This document shows positions 10,947 to 20,840 of a stretch of 64,000 nt of DNA, piece by piece (the stretch's first letter is position 1; every line of letters begins with the position of its first letter). The notes under the pieces are model-generated. The model was given only the letters and a program-made list of their open reading frames with translations, ran no database searches and had not been told where the DNA came from. This stretch comes from Gracilariopsis chorda (Eukaryota; Rhodophyta; Florideophyceae; Gracilariales; Gracilariaceae): contig NBIV01000011.1 of NCBI GenBank assembly GCA_003194525.1, positions 496,001 to 560,000 on the forward strand, read 5' to 3'. The position numbers and the translations under genes were made by a program.

Positions 10947-11005
10947 AAGGCACCACGGCCGCCGATGCACGTGAAGCACGGCGGCCAAGGGAGCACGTTC
11001 TGTCT
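10944..11005 (+). repeat. Right 62-bp terminal direct repeat of Copia-1
   Basis: Same sequence as 6415-6476 with two substitutions. It overlaps the polyprotein stop codon at its first three bases. No long polypurine tract precedes it; the preceding bases are CAATTCCAAA. Confidence 0.75.
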
Positions 11006-11614
11006 AGTTTTATAGTGTGAGTGTCATGTGGCATAATTTCACGACACCAGACAACAACCCTTTTTGTACCCTTCTCTGGCGGAGAGTAGTTTAAAAATAT
11101 ATTCGTAGCTCGAGAATACCAAGACTGGCGTGCAATGCCAATAGATAGTAGACTGAAAAGGATTAATAGCAACGTACATACTGCAGCAGTATGCACAAGA
11201 AATGCACGACCTCGACTAAGCGAAGGCATATATAGATGATGATTTAATCATACACAAGACATCAGCTCACTACTAGCGCTAAAGAAAAACAATGGCAAAA
11301 CCAGATGCACAACCAAAACTTTAGGTGTAGTGTAAAATAGCTACAGATGTATTCAATTAACACGAACAAAAAAAAACTTAAGTCTACTGCGTAGCTTGAA
11401 AAAACCTAAGACGCATCCTTATCTCGTTGCAGATTCAGACAGCTGATTGATTCACTATTTGCATAAACTAAGCTGCACGGTTATATAAAGAAAATAGAGT
11501 AGAGTAGTGTTCGAGACAATGAAGAGTAGGCAGCTGTAAGAAAAGATGGGGTTCGGCAAAGGAAATAAAAGTGGTCTGCAAGCACCTGGCGTGGAATCAG
11601 AAAAGGAGAGTCGG
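11006..11614. other. Intergenic stretch with a possible gene fragment
   Basis: No complete gene. A minus-strand open frame reading down from 11229 encodes a hydrophobic stretch preceded by F-L-V-H-T-A-A, resembling the N-terminus of the membrane protein at 31162-32244 (F-V-V-H-T-A-A before its first membrane segment). It may be a broken paralogue. The rest is A/T-rich and featureless. Confidence 0.35.
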
Positions 11615-12381
11615 TGCGCTGCACGCCCTATGAGGATGGATCTTCAGCCCTTATTACTTTTCCGATTTTTCAACCCATCTACAATACTGTGGCACTTCTT
11701 AGCGTAATGCACCATGGAAACGGACTCTGTACGTTTTACACAGATGTGCCACTGTACTGGATAGCATTTTGCAATTTAACTACCTATTTTGTTCTTACAG
11801 TGCAAGTTTTAGTACTTCGTGCGCTAGTAACTTGCTGTTGCGCTACTAAACCTTCTTCAACAATGAAAACCAAATTTAAGAATACGCTCTATATCTGACC
11901 GCCTTAGCGCGTTTTCTTCTGTTCTTTGGAAGAACGCACAGTAGCATAGGAATAAACTAACACTCTTGATCATCTAAAGAACCCTTATATTTGTATTTTT
12001 ACTACAACTGTCTTGGGGTCCGCCTTGAATAATTTCTATTTACCCAAACGGCTGTTACTTTCTTTCACGACACTTGTCGCTGATTCCCACATATTCTCCC
12101 CTTTAGTGGGTGGCTTTACCGCTATTTGCGCGCCGTGCTCACACGTGCCACTATCGTAGAAACTTACCTTTATGTAGAACGACCCTCTACATACACCGCT
12201 CTTCCGGATACCCAATTCTTGCGTCAACCTCCCTCTGCAAGCCACGACGGATGGTCTCGTCCTTACAACCCGACATAGTCGTGCCACTCCTGGGAGGCCT
12301 CTTTTCAATTGGGCTCACCTTTCAGGAGGAAAAATCCCGAACCTCTCTCGGTGCACTCCCTCTTCTGGGCATTGTGCTACA
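11615..12381 (+). mobile_element. Degenerate solo LTR related to family 1
   Basis: It begins TGCGCTGCACGCCC and ends GGGCATTGTGCTACA, diverged forms of the family 1 termini. Internal blocks align in order with 4197-5023, for example CTAAACCTTCTTCAACAA, then ATACCCAATTCTTGCG, then AAATCCCGAACC. The flanks GTCGG and GTTTG no longer match. Several micro-palindromes are kept with altered arms: CGACataGTCG at 12271-12281 stands where 4914-4924 has CGGCttcGCCG. Confidence 0.75.
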
Positions 12382-12545
12382 GTTTGAAGCTGTTTCTCTC
12401 TCCTTGCCCCCTTCCATCCAAAGTGGTACAGAAGGGGCCCTTTATTTATACTGTTGGAACGTGTGGCTCGTGCCGCACGTTCCAATCAGTGGACCAGAAC
12501 AATTCTGCGTCCGTCTACACCGTCCCTCGAAAATAAGATAGCAGC

Positions 12546-13459
12546 TGTGGTGCAATCCCGGTGTGGGAAAGGCACCCAAGGCAGCTCGAAGCCTTGCTCT
12601 CTTGGAGAGGTAGGCCCAGCTGGGTAGAGCCCTCCGTGTCCCGTATGACGGGTGTAACTCCGTCGGGAGCCTGGATGTACCTCGGAGGTTTAGGGGTTAG
12701 AACGGGTCGGAACCACAGCTGGTACGGAAGTAGCCTGCGAGCAGGGGAACAAAAGAGGGAAAGGGACCACCCTACGGGGGCGTGCGGAAAGCAGGAACAG
12801 ACCCCGGAGGGGGGTGCCGATACACACACACGAACACGCACCGCGCGGCGGTAAGGGGATATGAGGGGAAGAGATGGTCTCACGGTCTCACGACACACGT
12901 CGGTAATATCAATACCCAAAACTGGGGCGGAGATAGGGCCTGTACGGGCGGTCACACGAAAACAATGAATACCACGAGTGGTCACAACCCACTGGGTACG
13001 ACGAGCACGGTCTCCTCGGTGGTGCGAGTCGGGTGAAACTACCGGGCAAGCGGTGTACCTCCGCGAGGAGTTAGACACTTCGCATGGCGAATAGAGTCAG
13101 AGCCGAACTCTCTTTTTCTTTTCTTGGTGAGCTCGCCGTCGTGCGGCCGACGCTCAAGTACTAGCTCAGTGCAGTACAGTAGGTAGTGCAGTAGCCTAAG
13201 TAAAATTAACCCCTAAACTACACTAAAATAAGTAGCCATTTTGGGCCTCCTGGCCGGGGCTGTAGCCACGTGTCCACCACCCTTGCCAGGCAAGTACCAC
13301 AAAATATGAATGTTCCCATAACCACCCTGGGTAACCCGACCGCTAATTAGCCCGGTAAACGGTGGCTAAAATTCATGCATCCCGCTTCATCGCTCGCACC
13401 GAGTACACCTCAGATATGAGTTTCACCATCGCCCGTACGCGGGAATGTACTGCACTACA
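12546..13459 (-). mobile_element. Solo LTR, family 3
   Basis: The plus-strand ends are TGTGGTGCAATCCCGG and GTACTGCACTACA. The perfect 5-bp target duplication GCAGC lies at 12541-12545 and 13460-13464. Length is 914 bp. It contains the same style of small palindromes as family 1, such as CTCTCttgGAGAG at 12597-12609, CCCAgcTGGG and CTCCgtcGGGAG. Orientation is opposite to the copy just to its left. No coding sequence inside is credible. Confidence 0.88.
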
Positions 13460-13464
13460 GCAGC

Positions 13465-13676
13465 TTAGTTTGCGAAATAAGTCTACCAGACTAGATGTCT
13501 TGATACCCGCCATTAAAAACCTGTACTGCAGCAAAACCGAATAGGCAAAAATCTGCAATCTACGAAAAGGTACGGGCCCCTTTCGCGACTCTAATAAACT
13601 AACATATCTGGATTCGAAAACAAAAAGTAAAAACAAACTCAAACGTTAGCTACCTTGACAATATAGATACACATAC
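13465..13676. other. Spacer between solo LTR and Copia-2
   Basis: Probably the 3' untranslated end of Copia-2. I could not match it to a 5' counterpart to the right of 17668, so Copia-2's own LTRs are not defined. Confidence 0.3.
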
Positions 13677-16600
13677 TTACTCAGTGGATGTTTTGTTCCT
13701 AAGCCCACATAATACTGTGAGAACTCTCAATCGTTCCACCGGGAGTGACTTTGTGAATATATCAGTGGCTTGCGTGTCTGTCCTTATTGGCTTTATGTCA
13801 ATGACTCCAGTCTCAACGAGCTCTTTGATATGGTGATGTTTTAGAGCTATGTGCTTGTTCCTTTCAGAGACTCTCGGATTCTTAGCTATCGACAGCGCAC
13901 TCGAGGTATCCGAATATGTAGATATTGGATACATGTCCGGTTCATCGTCAAGGACCTTTTCAGCGCTCAGCTCCCAGAACAGTCTTCGGAGCCAGGTCAC
14001 AATTTTCCCACAGTACGACATGGCCACATATTCAGCTTCACCAGACGACAGGGTAATTAGAGATTGCTTCTTAGTCGTCCACATAATTGGTGCTTCGTTC
14101 ACCTTTATTATTACTCCCGTCGTGGACTTCCACGTTTCGCGGCATCCAGCCCAATCAGCGTCACAATACGCTTCCATTGGAGCCGTAGTGTTAGAGGGAT
14201 AGAACAAGCCAAGACCCTTCGTACCTTTGAGGTATCGTAACACTCTCTTCGCTAGTCCAACATGCCGCAAGCATGGGTCATGGACTTGCCTTGCTAGCAT
14301 CGAGGCTGCGAACATGATGTCAGGCCTGGAGTTCACGGCCAAATACATCAAACAACCTACCAACTATCGGTTGTGTGTTCCTGTAGACACGGCGCGTTCT
14401 TCATCGTGGCGGCTGGTCAGATCTTCCTTGGTGGGCAGGGGTGTTTGAGAAACGTTACAGTTCTCAAGCCCGTTCTCTTTTATTATCTTATCGATATAAC
14501 GAGTCTGGGTGACCATTATGCCCTGGTCGTTTCGCTCGATCTGTAGTCCCACAAATGACTTTGCCTCACCAAAGAGCTTAACCTTGAACAGGTTTGTCAT
14601 CTCAGCCTTGAAGTCCTGGAGTAGACTATATGAGTTGCAGGCCATAAGAATATCGTCCACGACTATGACGAGTATTAGGGTACCACTCTTGGACGAGTAC
14701 AGGTATAGCCGACTGTCGGTGGTAGACTGTCTGAATCCCAAGCGAATCAACTCGCTGTGCATCAATGAGCCCCATATGTGTCCGGCTTGTTTCGCTCCAT
14801 ATATCGATTTTAGGAGTAAGCAAACCTTTCCTGGGACAAAGGAGGATCCAGAGGAATTAGTTGTTTGCTCCATGATAAGAGGCTCATCTAGATCACCATA
14901 GAGATACGCGTTGCTCACATCCATGGTCTCTAAGATCAAGCCTTGTGCTGCGGCTTTTGCAAAGACCATGCGGATGGTTTCGAGTCTCGCAACCGGTGCG
15001 TATAGGGTCTCAGGGTCAAAATCGATGTAGGGGCGTTGCATGTCGCCCCGTGCAACGCAGCGTGCCTTAGGTAAGATACGAGGTGGGTCTTCGCTAAGGA
15101 GTTTGGCAATGAACCTCCAAAGGAATGGTAAAGGTTTCACCCCCGGCTTCCTGTCTACAAGCCTCCATGTCCCTCTTTCTACCAAGGCATAGTACTCCCT
15201 GTCGATAGCTTCGGCCCAGCCTCTCATCTTCCGCGCTTCGTCGAAGTTCTTTGGGACTCCGCCGTCATCCCTAAGACCTTCGGAGCGCGAGAAGGATACG
15301 AGACAGTGTGCCAGAGATGCATCGAGGTGTTCCTCGGAATCTTCATCCATGTTCACCTCGGCATGCTGTCTTCGGAGGGAAGAGAAGTCGATCAGGTCTT
15401 TGAAGGATGGTAGTTTGTCCTTGCTTACTTTGAAGTCTGCCTTGCGGCACTTTATTACTTTATCAGTCGATGGGATGTATACCCTGTACAAAGTGCGGGG
15501 ACTTTGTATACCAACAAAGTTACCAGGAAGTGCCCGGGGTAGTAGCTTCTTATTCGGTGCGGTGTCTGATCTGTATATGAACGCATGTCCTGGCTGTCCA
15601 AACTTTAATAGGTTGGTGAAGTCAGGCTTCTCACCAAACCACAGGGTGTACGGGACTCTCATGTCTACCCGTTGGTTTGGTAGTCGATTTCTAAGATAGT
15701 TTGCGTGAGAGATTGCCTCTTCCCAGAGTTCCTGTGGTAACTTGGACTCAAACAGGAAGGTGCGGGCAACTTTCAAAAGATCTTGAATGGTCTTCTCCGC
15801 GACGCCATTTGATTGATGCGCATATGTTGGGGTGCATTCAAGGATGATGCCATTCTCCATTGCATATGTGACGAAGTCATCGGAGCGATTCTCACCCGCC
15901 CCGTCAAGGCGAACGCGGTACATTCGATTCGGAGGCACCTCGTTTTCCGCGCGAGCCTTGTACCAACGAATGGATTGGAAGAATTGTGTCTTTTTACTAA
16001 GGAAGTAAATGGCACTCGTCCTTTTCCTGTCGTCGATAAGGACTTGCATATATCGCGATCCTTGCAGCGAAGGTGGCGTGATGGGTCCGCTGAGATCAGT
16101 GTGAGTGAATTCGAGGTTACTGCTTGCAGTTTTTCAATTTGTTGCAGTGGAGCCCGTTTTGTTCCGGCTTGTATGCATGGGTTGCATATGATGTTGCGTA
16201 CCTCCTCACTTGAGAATCGTGGTACCCCGTGAGATGTCTCAACGCACTTGAGTAGTTTGTCTCGGCCAGGGTGGCCGAGTTTCTCATGCCAGTCGTGAGG
16301 GTTGTCACCAATCTGTCGCATTGCCATGTGAGCCATAGGGGAGGGTAAGGGGTTGGGAAGTGGGTAGAGTCCGTGTCTTGGCCTTGATGTGAAGAATACC
16401 TCTCCTGTGCTCTTGTGCTTTATAATGAAGCTGGTTTCTGCCTCAGTGGAGAATTCGACGTCTACTTGTGATGCCAGAGTGGAGAGGGAGATTAGGTTGG
16501 AGTCGAAGCTTGGGGTATGCTTTGCTGGTAACATCACACCGTTTGCGCCGAAAGGTAACTTTATTTTCCCAAGTCCCACGCTGTTGGATGTATTATCGCA

Positions 16601-17668
16601 AGTATTCACGGTTTGTGGTGGGGTTGTGTGATATTCCCAGAACAGGGAATTGTCTTTGATGAAGACATGACTTGCTCCTGAGTCCAACCATGTCGGTGTG
16701 TGTTGCTCGGAATGTACGCTGGCGTTGGCGATCGCTACGAATCCGCGGTGGTTTTGGTTTTGCTTGTTGTGGTTGTTGTTGTTGCTGCGGTTGGCATCCT
16801 GTCGATGGTTTCCTTGCTGGTTAGTCCCGTTTCGGTTTGAATCCCACGAGCGGTTTGTGTTATTGCTCTTGTTTTTACCGTGTTGAGTGGTTTCCGAGGA
16901 CTTGTTGTTGGTTTTCCTCCAGCATTCGGAACGAATGTGTCCGATACGCCCGCAGTTCCAACATTTTACGCCTCTTTTCTTTGGCTTTGTGTGCTGTCTT
17001 TTGCCTTGTGAAGACTTCTTTGCGGCCGGGTATGGGTGTGTTCGGTCGTTTGGTTTCGATGCCGTAGTGTTGTTTGGGCGATGAGCCCTACGGTCCATTT
17101 CTGATCGCACTAGGGATACCACCTGGTCGTATTCCATATTTGTAGCGTCAGCCAGTAGTGTGATGGCCATGAGTGACTCTGGAAGGGAACGAAGTAACGT
17201 GGCAGTCCTTTCCTTATCTGTCACTGGGTCGCCTAGGCGTGCGAGTTCTAAGAAAGTGGTTTCAAGGGTAATGAGGTGATTTTGTATGTCCTCACCGTCT
17301 TTATATGCCATGGTGCTAAGCTTTTGGCGAAGGTTCAACTTTGACTGTATGTTGTCCTTCTTATATGTGGCCTCTAGTTTGGTCCACACTTCCAAAGCGG
17401 AGCAGTACTCCCTTTCCAGGAGTTCTGATACAGCGACAATCGGCTGTGTTCCAAGGTTCTGTACGATCGCGGAGCGTGCTTTGCGATCGGCATCGTCCCA
17501 GCGCTTTCGGGTTGCTGCGCTTCTCTCTGTGGGTCGAGGTTCGGTGAGGACGAAAAGGGATTGTGATGAGTGCATGAGATCCCTTACGTAGATGCGCCAA
17601 GTGTAGTAGTCGGCGCTCCCCTGTAGTCGGGGTATTCTTTTTTTGTCGTATTCTCGCTCTGTGTCCAT
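13677..17668 (-). pseudogene. Copia-2 polyprotein (gag-PR-INT-RT-RH), decayed
   Basis: Gag begins at 17668 with a UBN2-type capsid region (L-L-R-S-L-P-E-S) and a zinc knuckle C-W-N-C-G-R-I-G-H-I-R-S-E-C near 16945. The protease motif W-L-D-S-G-A-S-H is near 16690 and the GAG-pre-integrase H-E-K-L-G-H-P near 16290. A frame change near 16130 separates this from the integrase (Q-S-N-G-V-A-E-K) and RT (M-D-V-S-N-A-Y; V-V-D-D). A single in-frame TAG at 14361-14363 cuts RT from RNase H (C-D-A-D-W-A-G; L-S-S-G-E-A-E-Y; K-H-I-A-L-K-H-H). With only one frame change and one nonsense codon it is a fairly young corpse. It lacks the palindrome density of the neighbouring chromovirus. Confidence 0.9.
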
Positions 17669-17991
17669 CGCGGAGTGTTCTCGACGCGAGGCTTATCCAG
17701 AGGGGCAGATCGTTTGTATACTTCACCGGTCCCCTACCGGGCGAGGGATCCTTCTGCCACTCTTTGAGTAGCCGGGCCCACTGACAAGAGATAATATCTC
17801 TGGTACCTTAAGGGTCAGACCCCTGGCTCCGAGTTAGACTCTCTCGGTGAGGTGCGCTTTCAGCTGCCTTTCTATGTCCTGCGCAATCCAGGACTAAGGT
17901 GCGTGTAACGTACGGATCGTCCAGTGAATGGTTAATGACCAGTAGATATGCCTTCACCAATACACTCCCTCTAGATCCTTGCGGCTGCTTG
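17669..17991. other. Region between Copia-2 and the chromovirus
   Basis: Presumably Copia-2 leader and 5' LTR sequence, truncated where the chromovirus inserted. No primer binding site or direct repeat partner is recognisable. It holds no credible gene. Confidence 0.35.
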
Positions 17992-18816
17992 TGTCGTGCA
18001 ATGCCCCAAAGGGGAAAAACACCGAAAGAAGTTCGGGATTTTCCTCTCACGAGGTGAACCCAGTTGGGTAGAGCCCTCCCAGAGGTGTCACGTCGAAGCC
18101 GGTTTGTAAGACCAGGGACACCTGTCGCGACTCGCGCAGGGAGGTGAAGGCGAAGAATCGGTATCCGCGTGAGCGGGGTGTGATCCTCAGTAGAGGTATG
18201 TTTCCACGTAAGTGGGGAAGTGTGAGCGGATGCGCACACGAGGGCCGCGGATAGCGGGATAGCTACCCTAAAAAGGGGAAAAGGAAGGGCGAAGAGGAGG
18301 AAGAGAGGACGATGTGAGTCGCGAGAGCGACGGGCAGATACGGCAGTGCCGGTGGACAGGACTCCCTATACAGGGCGAAACACCAATATGATTGGAACAA
18401 TTATACTCCCAGTGATGGGTTTCTTTAGATGTGCAAGGGGGTTAGATGTCCCGTGGTTTACGTCGTTTCCCTCCAAGGAGGAGTAGAGTACGCGCGCAAG
18501 CGGCAACAACTAGAGCCAATTCCCCAGGTTGGGGTCCCTTGTTTGGGAAGGTTTACTGGTGCGACGGCAGTGCGCCGTCGCACTAAGTACTAGATTCCCA
18601 GAAATGGGTGTGAAAATAATAAATAATATTAACTAAAATACTCCACATTTCGTGGCAACATCCACTACTGTGGCCAACCGCCAATTGACCCAAAACCGTG
18701 TCCCACGTGTCCATACCCACCATTGTGGGGCGTAGTTCATATACACACTACAAAACCGATAATATCGGGAAAGCGTTCAAGTACCAAGAATCCCTCCCTG
18801 AGGGCGTTGCACTACA
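17992..18816 (-). repeat. 3' LTR of the chromovirus
   Basis: Plus-strand ends are TGTCGTGCAATGCCCC and GGGCGTTGCACTACA. The terminal inverted repeat is about 15 bp, far longer than the usual TG...CA. One base in the left terminus (TGTC for TGTG) and one palindrome arm near 18090 (CGTC for CGGC) differ from the 5' LTR. Confidence 0.93.
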
Positions 18817-18830
18817 TATCCCCCCCTAAG
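18817..18830 (-). promoter_or_regulatory. Polypurine tract
   Basis: On the minus strand CTTAGGGGGGGATA ends exactly at the 3' LTR start. This is the expected position and composition for plus-strand priming. Confidence 0.8.
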
Positions 18831-19070
18831 ACGGGAAAACGACCGCGGACGCGGAGGGTTCCCAGACGAAAATGGGTGATAAAAGCGCGTCGGCCGTCTC
18901 CGGTTCTTCTTTCCTGGCGTAGCCGGCTATTGTAGTATAGTGTTGTGGGAGCTAGCTGCTCCCTTGAATAAACTTTCCCGTTTTGAACCGTGATTCTCAT
19001 TTGAGTTCCCCGTCTTCGACATACCTTGCCTTGTTATCCTTTTCTATCGCCCTCCGTTCGCATGGCAACG

Positions 19071-19619
19071 TTACCCAACTTGGGCATTTACCAGCGTGGC
19101 TGGAGCTGCAGTTCCCGTTTGACGGTGGTATCGCACGACCTGCGACCGTGGGAGGTGTTCGATTGGCTCCCACGTATCCCCACTGGGGTCATACCCGTAC
19201 CAGCGGACGCGGTATTGTAGAATACCATCCTGGTCCCTGGTGTGTCCGACAAGTCGGTCTACTACGAACTCTCGTTCGTAGACCTGCCGGCCGTGCCGGG
19301 TGGTGGTTGTACTTCCTTGCGGGGGCTGCCCGCTGTGCGGTATAATGTCCCTTAGCAGGGTGTTCGGCGATAACTCCGGCGTTGCCGTGCGCTGTGATAG
19401 CGGCCGCTGCTCATGCGGGAAGATATCCCTCAAGAGGGTGTGTGGTGCCACGGTTTTCACCGGCAAATCATTCCCCATTGGGGCAGGTTCATTTCCGCTT
19501 TCGCGGTATTGCGGGCGAACCGCCAGTCGGCGTGGGACTTGGGCTCCGCCTTCGCGGTTGAGCTCACGAACCGCGAGTTTGCGGGAAGATGACCGCTCCT
19601 GCGGGGTCGGCATTTCCAC
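19071..19619 (-). CDS. Chromovirus C-terminal chromodomain
   Basis: The last 60 residues or so form a chromodomain: Y-E-R-E-F-V-V-D-R-L-V, then Y-R-V-R-W-Y-G-Y, then D-T-W-E-P-I-E-H-L, then a helix ending R-Y-H-R-Q. The aromatic-cage positions Y, W and W/Y are present. In chromoviruses this domain follows integrase and directs integration towards modified histones. Here it is separated from the integrase C-terminus by an unusually long, proline- and glycine-rich linker. The true reading frame start is upstream; the left part of this frame is linker. Confidence 0.85.
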   Translation of the reverse strand: MEMPTPQERSSSRKLAVRELNREGGAQVPRRLAVRPQYRESGNEPAPMGNDLPVKTVAPHTLLRDIFPHEQRPLSQRTATPELSPNTLLRDIIPHSGQPPQGSTTTTRHGRQVYEREFVVDRLVGHTRDQDGILQYRVRWYGYDPSGDTWEPIEHLPRSQVVRYHRQTGTAAPATLVNAQVG

Positions 19620-20840
19620 AATCCCCTGCGGGGTCCCGTGTTACACGGTGATTGGGTGGCAAACCGCCTCCCTGCCAGGCGCACGAGCGCTCTGCACCAT
19701 ACGTTCCGGCGATGCTGTGGTGTCCCCGGCTACTGACGGGTTGCCAGGGGCTAACTCCGGTACACCGGTATTTTGGTCAAAATTCCCCTTTGGGGGGTGC
19801 CGGGCAGGTGCCGATGACACCCTTTTCAGGGGAATTGCCGCTAAGCGCGGTGCACCATCTCCATGAGGAGGAGCAGCGTCCGGTGCGACCGGTTTCGAGC
19901 GTGCGATGGCGCGCGTTTTTCCCGAGTTCCTCGGTTCTTCGCCGCAGCGTTGCGGGGGTTGGCGCAAATTATTCCCTGTAGCGGGGGCTTCGATTCCGTC
20001 AACGACGGGAGGCGCTTCCGGTGCTTGCGAGCCAGGGCTCAAAGCTTCGACTGCGGCTTGGCTGCCTTTTTCCCCAGGTTGGGTGTGGGGATTTCCCTGT
20101 GAGGCCGGCGTATCTGGGCGCCCCTTCTCCGCAAGGCGCGGGTCTGATCGACCTAATTGAACCGCTTCCGCGGGGACTTCCGCCAACGGCGGCTTCGAGG
20201 CATCGCCCTGCTCAGGGGATTGGGGGCAATCGTCACAATACTCCCTTATCGGGGATCCTTCCCTGACAGGGGTGTGCGGTAGTTGCGCTTCAACTTCCCG
20301 TGTAGCACGGTATGTTTTCCGCGTTTGTGGCGATGCCTCTGGGGATGGATTGGGCGATTGCCTTTCCGCTGCTGCGGTATTGGAGTGAGGCTTCTCGTTT
20401 TCCCGTGACAAACGGTGTATTTGCCGCTTTTGCGGGGCCTGCGCGTCTGGTTCCTGTTGCACAGCACTGCGGGAACGGGGGATTAGTGTCGCGTGACATA
20501 CTCCGTGCTCCACGGTCAGTGTTCCGTATGTTACGGTGTGTTTCCCGTTGCGACGGCGATATCGTTCCTCGAAAACGAGTGTTCTCCTCCCCCTCTTTAG
20601 ACGGAGCGGCTGGATAAGGGATAACATTCCCCGCCTGGCGGGTATAGATGCGCGCCAGTGGGGCAGACGTGGTAGGGGCGGGCGCTGAGGGGCCCGAATT
20701 ACCCGGCTGAGCCGGTGAGTCCGACAGAGTCGGTAGGTCTGAGAGTCCCCGGCTGGGGTTTGGTAGTACCGTAGTTCTAGTACTCCCGGATGGATCCGGG
20801 GTTGCAGAGTCCGTAGAAACGGGGTTGCCTGGATCCAGGA
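19620..20840 (-). CDS. Hairpin-laden linker between integrase and chromodomain
   Basis: About 400 codons encode low-complexity P/G/R/N/T-rich sequence with no recognisable domain. At DNA level it is a chain of short palindromes of CCGN...NCGG type, for example at 20298-20310, 20366-20377, 20402-20414, 20424-20435, 20503-20515, 20524-20536 and 20574-20585. The protein shows only loose repeats such as N-T-x-L-x-G. The reading frame changes once near 20600. I suspect nucleotide structure, not protein sequence, shapes it. Confidence 0.6.

Larger units (their letters stand above)
6415..11005 (+). mobile_element. Copia-1 retrotransposon with very short terminal repeats
   Basis: A Copia-order polyprotein (gag, protease, integrase, RT, RNase H) is bracketed by direct repeats of only 62 bp, 6415-6476 and 10944-11005, differing at two sites. 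Directly inside the left repeat lies GGTTATGGGCCC, complementary to the anticodon arm of eukaryotic initiator tRNA-Met, the primer type used by Drosophila copia. The polyprotein stop codon TAA is the first three bases of the right repeat. No 5-bp target duplication is visible (GACTG on the left, AGTTT on the right). Coding frames are interrupted, so the copy is not functional as it stands. Confidence 0.8.

Noticed and set aside
11615..12381. Degenerate LTR as a second nested insertion with a target duplication
   Set aside because: The flanks GTCGG and GTTTG do not match well enough, so I list it as degenerate only.
12515..13078. 187-codon minus-strand frame inside the family 3 LTR
   Set aside because: It lies within a solo LTR with matching target duplications and has no domain.
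19300..20617. Plus-strand open frames opposite the chromovirus
   Set aside because: They mirror palindromic sequence and lack domains; the minus-strand frame leads into a chromodomain.
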